Of a stretch of 64,000 bases of DNA, positions 38,659-46,250 are shown piece after piece. The notes beneath the pieces were generated by a model that searched no databases, was not told where the DNA came from, and saw only the letters and a program-made list of their open reading frames with translations. Position numbers and translations under genes: made by a program. The stretch comes from Dokdonia sinensis (lineage in GTDB: Bacteria; Bacteroidota; Bacteroidia; Flavobacteriales; Flavobacteriaceae). Positions within the stretch are counted from its first letter, which is position 1. Every line of letters begins with the position of its first letter. Location: NCBI RefSeq assembly GCF_003688895.1, contig NZ_REFV01000001.1:101493-165492 (forward strand), given 5' to 3'.

Positions 38659-38666
38659 TATTTTTG
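38659..38666 (+). promoter_or_regulatory. -7 box (TATTTTTG) of the flavin reductase gene
   Basis: Exact TAnnTTTG match on the plus strand; it overlaps the first possible start codon (TTG 38664), which argues for a later start. Confidence 0.5.
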
Positions 38667-39332
38667 AAAGAAAAACATTTGGAAAAGATAGTACATTTTG
38701 ACAAAGAGAAAATTGAAGGCCTGGACAAACGCTTTAGAGCCAACTTCATAAATAGCGTGACCGGATACAAGTCTGCAAACTTGATTGGGACGATGGGAGT
38801 TGATGGCGTAAGCAATCTTGCGGTGTTTAGCTCTGTGACGCATTTGGGAAGTAACCCTGCCCTACTCGGTTTTATCACGCGCCCCACAACGGTGGAAAGA
38901 CATACGTATTCCAACATAAAAGCTAACAAGCAATTTACCGTAAATCACATTCACACGGATATCATCAAACAATCGCATCAAACCGCCGCACGCTATGACA
39001 AATCCGTCTCCGAGTTTGAAGCCACCGGCCTCACCGAAGATTACATAGGAGACTTTAAAGCCCCTTTCCTCGCCGAAGCCCACATTCGTATCGCCTGTGA
39101 GTACGTAAACGAATACCCCATCGCCGAAAATGGCACCGTCTTGATGGTAGGCGCGATAAAAGACATTTACCTTCCTGAAAGCGCTTTTACGGATGATGGC
39201 TGGATAAATTTGAGTAGTGTAAACGGTGTTACGGTTAACGGTCTGGACAGCTATGCAAAGACAGAATTGCTGGATAGGTTGTCTTATGCGAAGCCTGATA
39301 AAGAGGTAAGGTCTGTTTTGGGGGAATCTTGA
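38664..39332 (+). CDS. Flavin reductase-like (FMN-binding split barrel) protein
   Basis: Up to 222 residues. Motif region FRANFINSVTGYKSANLIGT, then HLGSNPALLGFITRPTTVERHTYSNI and FTVNHIHTD, as in the DIM6/NTAB flavin reductase family. It has no ATG start: the open frame begins with TTG at 38664, and a second TTG at 38679 is more likely because a -7 box covers the first. Substrate or partner oxygenase unknown; the neighbouring methyltransferase gives no clear hint. Confidence 0.85.
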   Translation: MKEKHLEKIVHFDKEKIEGLDKRFRANFINSVTGYKSANLIGTMGVDGVSNLAVFSSVTHLGSNPALLGFITRPTTVERHTYSNIKANKQFTVNHIHTDIIKQSHQTAARYDKSVSEFEATGLTEDYIGDFKAPFLAEAHIRIACEYVNEYPIAENGTVLMVGAIKDIYLPESAFTDDGWINLSSVNGVTVNGLDSYAKTELLDRLSYAKPDKEVRSVLGES

Positions 39333-39572
39333 GTTTGGCTAGATTATTTTATTGAAAGTGTCTAGTTTAGAGATACTTTACTAAATTTAAATAAAGCAAA
39401 ACTTCGTGTCTCTTTAAAATTTTATGTGATATTGGAATAAAAGTATATAAGACGAATTGGCAAAAAAGAGAGCAAATCTTGTTTTTTCATCAAAAAAAGC
39501 AAGATTTGCATTAAGGTTTTTCATTACTGTTCTGAAACCGTAGTTTAAAAAACTAAATTTAAAATTGTCAAA

Positions 39573-41735
39573 ATGAAAATAAAATATCTACTTATTCTAT
39601 TATTCCTTCCAATAATTAGTTGCCAGGAAGAAGATGACTCAATTACTGAGGAAATAATAAATGAAATGTCTGAAGATGTTGTAGTTGTAAATTCCTCAAC
39701 TAATGATTCATTGATAGAATTATCAGACGAATTCATTATATTTAATTCAAATAATAGTCAAATTTCAAATTTAGTAGCTGGCGACGTTTTAGTTTCAGAT
39801 GTTCATCCCAATGCTCAAAATGGTTACTTGAGAAAAATTTTATCAGTAGAAGAGGTTGACGGTAATTATAAGGTTAATACATCGCAAGCGCAATTAGTAG
39901 ACGCAATAATAAATACAGATTTTCAAACGACCTACATTATTAATAACGAGGATGTCATTGAAGTTGATGAGTCCGGGGAAGATATTCCAAATAGAAATTC
40001 ATCAAATAGTCTCAATTCAACAATAAGTTTTGAAATTAACGATAAAGTTATTTATGATGCAGATGGAAATCTAAATACTACTAATGATCAAATCACAATT
40101 GATGGTAATGTAGCCTTAGGCTTTGATGTAGATTTTAAGATTAAAGTTGAGAATAGACAAGTTAAGAGTTTTGGTTTAACACAAAACCTTTCTTCAACAG
40201 TAGAAGCTACAATAGGTTTTGATGTTGAAATTGTTGATGTAACAGAACAATTTATACTTAAAAGATTTAGGCTATCTCCCGTTACTATTTTTATTGGACC
40301 AGTTCCCGTTGTATTTACCCAATGGATTGTAGTTCTAGTTGGCGTCGATGGTTCTATAAGTTTAGGTCTTTCCTATACGGCAACGAATGAATTTGAAACC
40401 ACGTATGGAATCGAATATAGTCGTGAAGAAGGTTGGAATCCAGTATTTAATATTTCAAATGAATTTACTTATGACGATGGTTCTGCTTTTAATTTTACAG
40501 GAGAAATTGAACCTCACATCCAAGCTCGTTACGAAGTAAGGCCATATGGACTTACCAATGCTCGGGTTTCAGTTTATATCAAACCATCAATCAAACTAAA
40601 AGGAGAAATAGATACTTCTAATCCAAGCCACACAATAATAACTTCTGATTGGTGTTTCGATGCTGGAGCAAGAGCACAGATGAATATTTTTGACAATACT
40701 GTATTAAATTTTGAGAGTAGTTTATTTGACGAAACACCTTGTTATCCTCTTTTCATAAACATAGAGCCAGCGAAATCTCCAACACCAATAAATGAAGCAT
40801 CTGATGTTCCTCTTGATGGTTTACTTGCCTTTATACCTGGTGATGACACACCCATAGATGCAAGATTTAAACTATATTTTGATAGCAATCAAAATCCTTC
40901 AACAGAATTTTTACTTGATGTTGGTGTATCACAATATCAATACTCTAATCTAACTGAAAACACGGCTTATTACTGGCGAGTGGAGACAATTGATTTTGAT
41001 AATGAAGTTTTAGCTACAAGTCCCATTTGGAGTTTTGAAACTCTAAGTAACACAGGTGGGGGAATGTTCGATGGTAATGTCGTTTTACTAACACAGCAAG
41101 AAGTTGATGATTTTACAAGTAATGATTATTCCTCAATCAATGGATATTTATTTATTGGAGAACAGAATAATTCAAATAATATTTCTGATATAAGTGGCTT
41201 TTCAAGTTTAAATTCAATCAATGGAGACGTTAATGGAAATGGTCTGAGAATAAATAACTCACAACTAAACTCCCTTGAAGGTTTTGACAATTTACAGTCA
41301 ATAGATGGAGGGATTAGTTTGGCAAATGCCGATAACCTAAATGACATATCACAGCTTGCCAATATTACAAATATTAGGAATATACAAATATTTAATTGCG
41401 ATAATTTAACATCTCTGTTTGGTTTACATAATATTCAAACTGCTAATAACGTATCGATTGTCAATAATAGTAATCTTTTGTCACTAGACCTTACAAATTT
41501 GTCCTCTACAACAAATCTTGAAATTTCTTCAAATGAAATTTTACCACAATTGTCTGGATTGTCAAATCTAAATAATGTTAATAATTTGAGCATTATTCAA
41601 AATAGTCTTTTAGGAGATTTTTGCGATTTAAACAATCTGATTGACAATAGTGGTATATCTGGAACATACTCAGTTTTTAGCAATCAATATAATCCAACTT
41701 TACAAGATTTGATTGACGGAAACTGTTCTGACTAA
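39573..41735 (+). CDS. Large AT-rich surface lipoprotein with repeat domain
   Basis: 720 residues. Signal peptide II with lipobox IISC (Cys17), then an acidic QEEDDS stretch typical of surface-exposed lipoproteins. The middle looks like a beta-rich domain without a known family; about 400-490 is fibronectin III-like (NTAYYWRVETIDFDNEV); about 520-700 is a leucine-rich, receptor-L-like repeat region (SLNSINGDVNGNG, SLEGFDNLQSIDGG, NLTSLFGLHNIQT). Codon choice is visibly more AT-rich than in neighbours (TTA, AAT, ATA), which suggests acquisition by transfer. It stands alone, with about 240 bp of AT-rich sequence on the left side. Confidence 0.75.
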   Translation: MKIKYLLILLFLPIISCQEEDDSITEEIINEMSEDVVVVNSSTNDSLIELSDEFIIFNSNNSQISNLVAGDVLVSDVHPNAQNGYLRKILSVEEVDGNYKVNTSQAQLVDAIINTDFQTTYIINNEDVIEVDESGEDIPNRNSSNSLNSTISFEINDKVIYDADGNLNTTNDQITIDGNVALGFDVDFKIKVENRQVKSFGLTQNLSSTVEATIGFDVEIVDVTEQFILKRFRLSPVTIFIGPVPVVFTQWIVVLVGVDGSISLGLSYTATNEFETTYGIEYSREEGWNPVFNISNEFTYDDGSAFNFTGEIEPHIQARYEVRPYGLTNARVSVYIKPSIKLKGEIDTSNPSHTIITSDWCFDAGARAQMNIFDNTVLNFESSLFDETPCYPLFINIEPAKSPTPINEASDVPLDGLLAFIPGDDTPIDARFKLYFDSNQNPSTEFLLDVGVSQYQYSNLTENTAYYWRVETIDFDNEVLATSPIWSFETLSNTGGGMFDGNVVLLTQQEVDDFTSNDYSSINGYLFIGEQNNSNNISDISGFSSLNSINGDVNGNGLRINNSQLNSLEGFDNLQSIDGGISLANADNLNDISQLANITNIRNIQIFNCDNLTSLFGLHNIQTANNVSIVNNSNLLSLDLTNLSSTTNLEISSNEILPQLSGLSNLNNVNNLSIIQNSLLGDFCDLNNLIDNSGISGTYSVFSNQYNPTLQDLIDGNCSD

Positions 41736-42002
41736 TTAAGCTTTTGACAAATAGAACATAAAATTAACAATTAGTAAAGTCCTAATACCTGTTGAACGCC
41801 AAGTATGTGAGCACTTCGTATATCTTCAATTTCATCATTTCAAAAAAGCGTAGCGCCGAAAAATCACATAACAGTAAACATCTCTGAGTGAGCCAAATCC
41901 CTAAGCCAATTTATGGGATCTCTCCCATCGTCGAGATGACGAGACTTGCACTGTCACAATGTCGTTTTCGATTTCCAAGACATTCCCGCCTTCGCGGGAA
42001 AT

Positions 42003-42032
42003 AAAAAAGGGAGCCTTCCCCCAAAAGCTCCC
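42003..42032 (-). terminator. Intrinsic terminator of the candidate small RNA
   Basis: Six G-C rich pairs (42027-42032 with 42009-42014) followed on the minus strand by six T. Confidence 0.8.
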
Positions 42033-42116
42033 TGCTTGCTATCCTATTCTTGCTAACCAAAGTCAGCAGGAATATAAATTGGTTAACAAGTTTATGTTCC
42101 CTCAAACATAAACTGT
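42003..42116 (-). ncRNA. Candidate small structured RNA, about 115 nt
   Basis: On the minus strand: a -7-like box CATATTTG at 42121-42128 (one mismatch); an 8-bp hairpin (GTTTATGT with ACATAAAC, 42106-42113 with 42090-42097); a 12-bp hairpin with one G-U pair (42079-42090 with 42049-42060); a single-stranded AATAGGATAGCAAGCA; and an intrinsic terminator GGGAGC/GCTCCC followed by TTTTTT (42032 to 42003). No coding potential is convincing. It could belong to a known Flavobacteriia RNA family such as Flavo-1 or 6S-Flavo; I cannot tell which without a covariance search. Confidence 0.55.
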
Positions 42117-42342
42117 GATACAAATATGAAGAGATTTTGGGCTGGGGACTAGGGGCAAATACCCCATTCTAGTAGCGTCGTTTCATAGCTATGAGCATGA
42201 TAAAGCGAAAAAGTTCCTCCACGTCCGTCGCGGCAGATGATTCTTTCTCAATGCAGCCAATTTTCACTCCCTTCGGGGCGGGGAAAATGAAAATTGGCGA
42301 AAACTGAAATTCTAAAATGACAAATACTATTAAATTGACATT

Positions 42343-42699
42343 CTAGTAGCGCTTTTTCTTGAGTTGGGCTACGTTTTGCAATATGGTAACGAGTATCTCC
42401 ACATCAATTTCTTCTGGAGAATGGTAGCGCAACGACCTCAAATTCTTTCGGCCTTCGCCGGCTATCAATTTATCCTGGTGCACGGTGATGTGAATACCCC
42501 ACGGGAAACCTACGTCTACAAACTTCTTGCGAAAGTTTAAAAAACAGAACATTTTACCATTCAAGCTATAAAAAGGCAAGTTCCATTTAAAGGCTTCATC
42601 CACATCGGGAACGGTATGCTTAATAATCGCCTGAAGCTCCATAAGCATCGTGCGCCACGGTTCGGGTTTGTTGAGGATATAATCTTCGGCGGGATTCAT
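42343..42699 (-). CDS. DUF1801 (YdhG-like) protein
   Basis: 118 residues. The DUF1801 fold features are visible: PEPWRTMLMELQAIIKHTVPDVDEAFKWNLPFYSLNGKMFCFLNFRKKFVDVGF. The C-terminus ends in QLKKKRY. The family lacks a known activity. Monocistronic and divergent from the sugar cluster. An imperfect duplicate of its last 20 codons seems to follow in frame 174 bp downstream. Confidence 0.85.
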   Translation of the reverse strand: MNPAEDYILNKPEPWRTMLMELQAIIKHTVPDVDEAFKWNLPFYSLNGKMFCFLNFRKKFVDVGFPWGIHITVHQDKLIAGEGRKNLRSLRYHSPEEIDVEILVTILQNVAQLKKKRY

Positions 42700-42867
42700 T
42701 GGTTGGTTTTAATTAAAAAATTCAATTAAAGAGCACAAAGCGTCAAAAAAAAGATGAACGGGTTAGCATTACAAAATTTTACTTCTTTGGCTGTCGCCCT
42801 GCGACTAAAATTAATGAATTATTGTAATTTAGAAGCGAGTATTATTGCTAAGAACATTTTCGCGCAA

Positions 42868-42892
42868 CTTGTCCCGAACTTGTTTCGGGAAG
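42868..42892. repeat. 25-nt hairpin element nested in a broken palindrome (copy 1)
   Basis: Core CCCGAACTTGTTTCGGG (6-bp stem, 5-base loop). It is flanked by TTTCGCGCAA on the left and GCGTA on the right, that is by the two parts of the genome palindrome. The exact reverse complement of all 25 bases recurs at 44448-44472. Confidence 0.85.
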
Positions 42893-42913
42893 CGTACTTA
42901 TAAAACATACCTA

Positions 42914-44269
42914 ATGAACAAACGTCGCACTTTTATCAAACAAACTGCTGTTGCAACGGCTGGACTTGCCCTTGCCCCTAACCTCACTTTTGGGAAAAAT
43001 CCGTTACAAACGTCAAAACTCAATGTGAGTTTAATAGGCGTGGGACTGCGCGGGACAAACCACCTTACGAACTTGCTACAGCGGGATGACATCAACATCA
43101 CGGCGATATGCGACGTGGACCCCAATAGAATTACTATTGCTCAGAACCATATCTCAAAAGCGGGTGCGACCGCTCCTAAAGTTTTTGGCAAAGACGATTA
43201 CGACTACCGCAATATGTTACAGGAAAAGAACATAGACGCGGTTATTATTTCCACACCCTGGCTGTGGCACACGCGAATGGCGGTAGATGCAATGAAAGCC
43301 GGAAAATACACAGGTGTCGAAGTGAGCGCGGCAAATACGATGGAAGAATGTTGGGACCTTGTAAATACGCACGAGGAAACGGGTTCCCATCTTATGATTC
43401 TGGAAAATGTAAACTACCGTCGGGATATTTTGGCCATACTCAATATGGTACGGGAAAATGTTTTTGGCGAATTGCTTCACTTCCGTTGTGGCTATCAGCA
43501 CGACCTAAGGTTTGTAAAGCTCAATGACGGGAAAACAGCTTACGGAAAAGGCGTCGAATTTGGTGATAAAGGAATTTCTGAGTCTAAATGGCGAACGCAA
43601 CACTCCTTATTGCGCAATGGCGATGTGTATCCTACGCACGGCGTGGGACCTGTCGCCACGATGTGCGATGTAAACCGCGGTAACCGATTTGTATCTATGA
43701 CCTCCCACGCGACAAAAGGCGTCGGACTGCATAATTACATTGTGAAAAACGGTGGCAAAGACCATCCAAATGCCAAATTAAAATTTAAACAAGGCGACAT
43801 CATCACCTCAACCATAGACACCGCAAACGGTGAAACCATTATCGTGACCCACGATTGTAACTCACCACGTCCCTACTCGCTGGGCTTCCGCGTGCAAGGG
43901 AGCGAGGGACTTTGGGAAGTGGACGGTAGCCGTATTTACGTGGAGGGTAAAAGTGAACCGCATCGCTGGGACGAGGCGCAGCCTTGGCTGGATAAATACG
44001 ACCATCCGCTTTGGAAAAAATATGGAGAATACGCCGCAGGTTCTGGTCACGGCGGGATGGACTTTTTTGTCCTCAATTCCTTTGTCGAAAGTGCAAAACA
44101 AAACATCGCGCCACCGCTGGATGCTTATGATGCGGCCGCTTGGAGTGCCATCACGCCACTCTCTGAGACGTCGATTGCAAACAATGGCGAGCCACAGGAT
44201 TTTCCAGATTTTACCCGTGGCTTGTGGGTGAGTCGCAAGCCGTACAACTGGATTAAGGATACCTATTAA
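42914..44269 (+). CDS. Gfo/Idh/MocA oxidoreductase, GH109-like (exported)
   Basis: 451 residues from ATG 42914 (MNKRRTFIKQ); the longer frame from 42845 runs through repeat DNA and is rejected. A Tat-type signal NKRRTFIKQTAVATAGLALA precedes a Rossmann domain (SLIGVGLRGTNHL, AICDVDPNR) and EVSAANTMEECWDL. The stretch ILENVNYRRDILAILNMV, CGYQHDLRF, EFGDKGISESKWRTQHS, YPTHGVGPVA matches the GH109 family (NAD-dependent alpha-N-acetylgalactosaminidases). Substrate preference is inferred from family only. It heads the cluster that runs to glsA and overlaps the kinase start by one base (TAATG). Confidence 0.88.
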   Translation: MNKRRTFIKQTAVATAGLALAPNLTFGKNPLQTSKLNVSLIGVGLRGTNHLTNLLQRDDINITAICDVDPNRITIAQNHISKAGATAPKVFGKDDYDYRNMLQEKNIDAVIISTPWLWHTRMAVDAMKAGKYTGVEVSAANTMEECWDLVNTHEETGSHLMILENVNYRRDILAILNMVRENVFGELLHFRCGYQHDLRFVKLNDGKTAYGKGVEFGDKGISESKWRTQHSLLRNGDVYPTHGVGPVATMCDVNRGNRFVSMTSHATKGVGLHNYIVKNGGKDHPNAKLKFKQGDIITSTIDTANGETIIVTHDCNSPRPYSLGFRVQGSEGLWEVDGSRIYVEGKSEPHRWDEAQPWLDKYDHPLWKKYGEYAAGSGHGGMDFFVLNSFVESAKQNIAPPLDAYDAAAWSAITPLSETSIANNGEPQDFPDFTRGLWVSRKPYNWIKDTY

Positions 44270-45378
44270 TGGCCGTAATTTCCAGAGCGCCGGGACGGGT
44301 TTGCCTTTTTGGCGACCATCAGGACTATCTCGGATTGCCCATCATTGCGTGCGCCATAGACCGCTATGTGACGCTTAAAAGTGTTGCAAATGATGAAGGT
44401 ATTTTTAAAATCACAATGCCAGATTTAGGAGAACGGTTTGAATTACGCTTCCCGAAACAAGTTCGGGACAAGTCGCAAGAAAGTATACTAACAACCCACA
44501 CCGTCCACCTAATTAATACGCTAAAAGTAGTGTCTAGATACGGCTGTTCACCAAATGTTGGTTACGATATTGAAATCACGAGCGATGTGCCCATAAACGC
44601 TGGGCTTTCCAGTTCGAGTGCTGTTGTTGTGGCTTGGTTGCAATGGCTGTTACATACTTTTGGCTGTGACCGAGAAGTCACTCCAGAATTCATAGGCCAG
44701 CTCGCATATGAAGCCGAAGTTTTAGAAACGGGTGGCTCTGGCGGAAAGATGGACCAGTACACCAGCGCCATAGGCAACATTATCTACTTAGAAACCGATG
44801 GTGACGGAACATTCACTCCATTTGATATCGCAATGAGCGGTCTTATCATCGCCCAATCTGGCATCCCAAAGGACACCGAAGGATTGCTGGGCGATTTAAA
44901 AGGCAAACAAATAAGCGCATTGGAAAAAGCCAAAACGCTCCAGCCAAATTTCGATAAAAAAACCGCTACGCTAGAAGATTATAAACTGTTTAAGGCTTCC
45001 TTTTCGGCCGAAGAAAGACCGTTTTTGTATGCTGCGATTGAGAATCATCAGATAACACAACGGGCTTTGGTACGCTTTCGCAAAAGCGGAAAAAACAATA
45101 CTCCACTCGATTTAAAAATCATCGGACAATTAATGACCGAACATCATCTCGTGCTGAAAAACAAACTCAAGATTACGGTACCTAGAGTCGATGCAATGAT
45201 AAATGCTGCACTAGAGGCAGGAGCTTATGGAGCAAAGATTGTGGGCTCTGGCGGTGGTGGAAGCATTTGTGCGCTCGCACCCAAAGGAAAAGAAGACCAA
45301 GTGATACAAGCCCTTCTAAAGGCGGGCGCAGTTACTGCGTCACAAGTTAATGTCTCAAAAGGGACTCATATTATATGA
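44269..45378 (+). CDS. GHMP-family sugar kinase (galactokinase-like)
   Basis: 369 residues. N-terminal APGRVCLFGDHQDYLG (GHMP substrate motif), ATP loop VPINAGLSSSSAVVV, GGSGGKMDQYTSAIG, and C-terminal KIVGSGGGGSICAL. It should phosphorylate a sugar at C1; with the GH109-like and nucleotidyltransferase neighbours a galactose or GalNAc substrate is a reasonable guess. The nested hairpin element (44448-44472) lies inside the coding sequence and is read as FPKQVRDK, and a degenerate palindrome at about 45070-45087 as VRFRKSG. It overlaps the next gene by 4 bases. Confidence 0.86.
   Translation: MAVISRAPGRVCLFGDHQDYLGLPIIACAIDRYVTLKSVANDEGIFKITMPDLGERFELRFPKQVRDKSQESILTTHTVHLINTLKVVSRYGCSPNVGYDIEITSDVPINAGLSSSSAVVVAWLQWLLHTFGCDREVTPEFIGQLAYEAEVLETGGSGGKMDQYTSAIGNIIYLETDGDGTFTPFDIAMSGLIIAQSGIPKDTEGLLGDLKGKQISALEKAKTLQPNFDKKTATLEDYKLFKASFSAEERPFLYAAIENHQITQRALVRFRKSGKNNTPLDLKIIGQLMTEHHLVLKNKLKITVPRVDAMINAALEAGAYGAKIVGSGGGGSICALAPKGKEDQVIQALLKAGAVTASQVNVSKGTHII
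44448..44472. repeat. 25-nt hairpin element inside the sugar kinase gene (copy 2)
   Basis: Exact reverse complement of 42868-42892, again next to a piece of the palindrome: TTACG at 44443-44447 on one side and TCGCAAGAAA on the other. It stays in frame. Confidence 0.85.
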
Positions 45379-46241
45379 CAGAACATTTAATCATACTCGC
45401 CGGTGGTGCTTCCTCTAGAATGAAGAAATCTGAGGACAGCAGTTTATCTAAAGATGTAGCGGGGCAAGCAAATACGCGAAGTAAAGCTCTAATTACCCTA
45501 AACAATCGGCCGATGCTGGATTATGTGCTGTACAATGCGAGAGAAGGCGGAATAAAAAATGTAATTATCGTCATCAGTCCTAATGATGCGCTTTTTAAAG
45601 AATTGTATGGCGATAAAGATGCTTACAATAGCTTTAATGGATTATCGATTTCTTATGCCGTACAACACATTCCCGAAGGTAGAGAAAAACCCTTTGGAAC
45701 GGCAGATGCTGTATTTCAGGCGCTGGAACAATATCCAGAAATGCAAGAGCAAGAGTTTCTAGTCTGCAATTGTGATAATCTTTATAGTCCGCAAGCTTTT
45801 GAATTGCTTCGCAAAGCCTCAGCAAAAAATGCGCTTATTAATTATGATCGAGATGCGCTGGATTTCTCAATGGAACGCATCTCAAGATTTGCACTTACAA
45901 GGACACATAAAAATGGCTACCTCACAGGCATTGTAGAGAAGCCACAGAGCGACGAAATAGAAAAATTTAAGGATACGGAAGGGAAATTTCGCGTAAGCAT
46001 GAATATTTTCAAATTTGACGGAAATCTGTTTTACGACTATTTAAAAAATTGCCCTGTGAATGTGCAACGCAATGAAAAAGAACTCCCTACAGCTTTACTA
46101 AATATGGTAGCTGATTATCCGAAATCCGTAAAAACAATACCGCTTTCTGAGCACGTACCAGATTTGACTTCAAAAAGTGACATTAAGCAGATGAATGCCT
46201 ATCTTTCAAACCATTTTACATCTGAAGATTGGACTCGATAA
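45375..46241 (+). CDS. Sugar-phosphate nucleotidyltransferase
   Basis: 288 residues. N-terminal LIILAGGASSRMKK nucleotide-binding loop, with an insert of about 20 residues before the catalytic Lys region SKALITL; GTADAVFQAL, FLVCNCDNLYSPQAF (metal-binding Asp), GIVEKPQ. It would turn the sugar-1-phosphate made by the upstream kinase into a nucleotide sugar. Which nucleotide is used cannot be read from sequence. It is coupled to the kinase (4-base overlap). Confidence 0.85.
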   Translation: MTEHLIILAGGASSRMKKSEDSSLSKDVAGQANTRSKALITLNNRPMLDYVLYNAREGGIKNVIIVISPNDALFKELYGDKDAYNSFNGLSISYAVQHIPEGREKPFGTADAVFQALEQYPEMQEQEFLVCNCDNLYSPQAFELLRKASAKNALINYDRDALDFSMERISRFALTRTHKNGYLTGIVEKPQSDEIEKFKDTEGKFRVSMNIFKFDGNLFYDYLKNCPVNVQRNEKELPTALLNMVADYPKSVKTIPLSEHVPDLTSKSDIKQMNAYLSNHFTSEDWTR

Positions 46242-46250
46242 CCACGACTT

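Larger units (their letters stand above)
41736..42342. other. 607-bp gene-free stretch rich in hairpins
   Basis: It holds a Bacteroidota-type dispersed repeat (around 41900-42000, with the hairpin TTCCCGCCTTCGCGGGAA at 41983-42000), the candidate small RNA at 42003-42116, GGGGCAAATACCCC at 42152-42165, and a long hairpin whose arms GCCAATTTTCA and TGAAAATTGGC lie at about 42255-42265 and 42288-42298. An open frame of about 57 codons follows the DUF1801 stop on the minus strand. Confidence 0.6.

Noticed and set aside
41983..42000. TTCCCGCCTTCGCGGGAA as another copy of the main palindrome
   Set aside because: It shares TTCGCG by chance only; the arms (CCCGC/GCGGG) differ and it belongs to another Bacteroidota intergenic repeat.
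41911..42123. 70-codon open frame on the minus strand
   Set aside because: It coincides with the candidate small RNA and its terminator, has no start context, and its composition follows the hairpins.
42845..42913. N-terminal extension of the GH109-like gene
   Set aside because: It is encoded by the hairpin element and palindrome remains; the Tat signal begins at ATG 42914.
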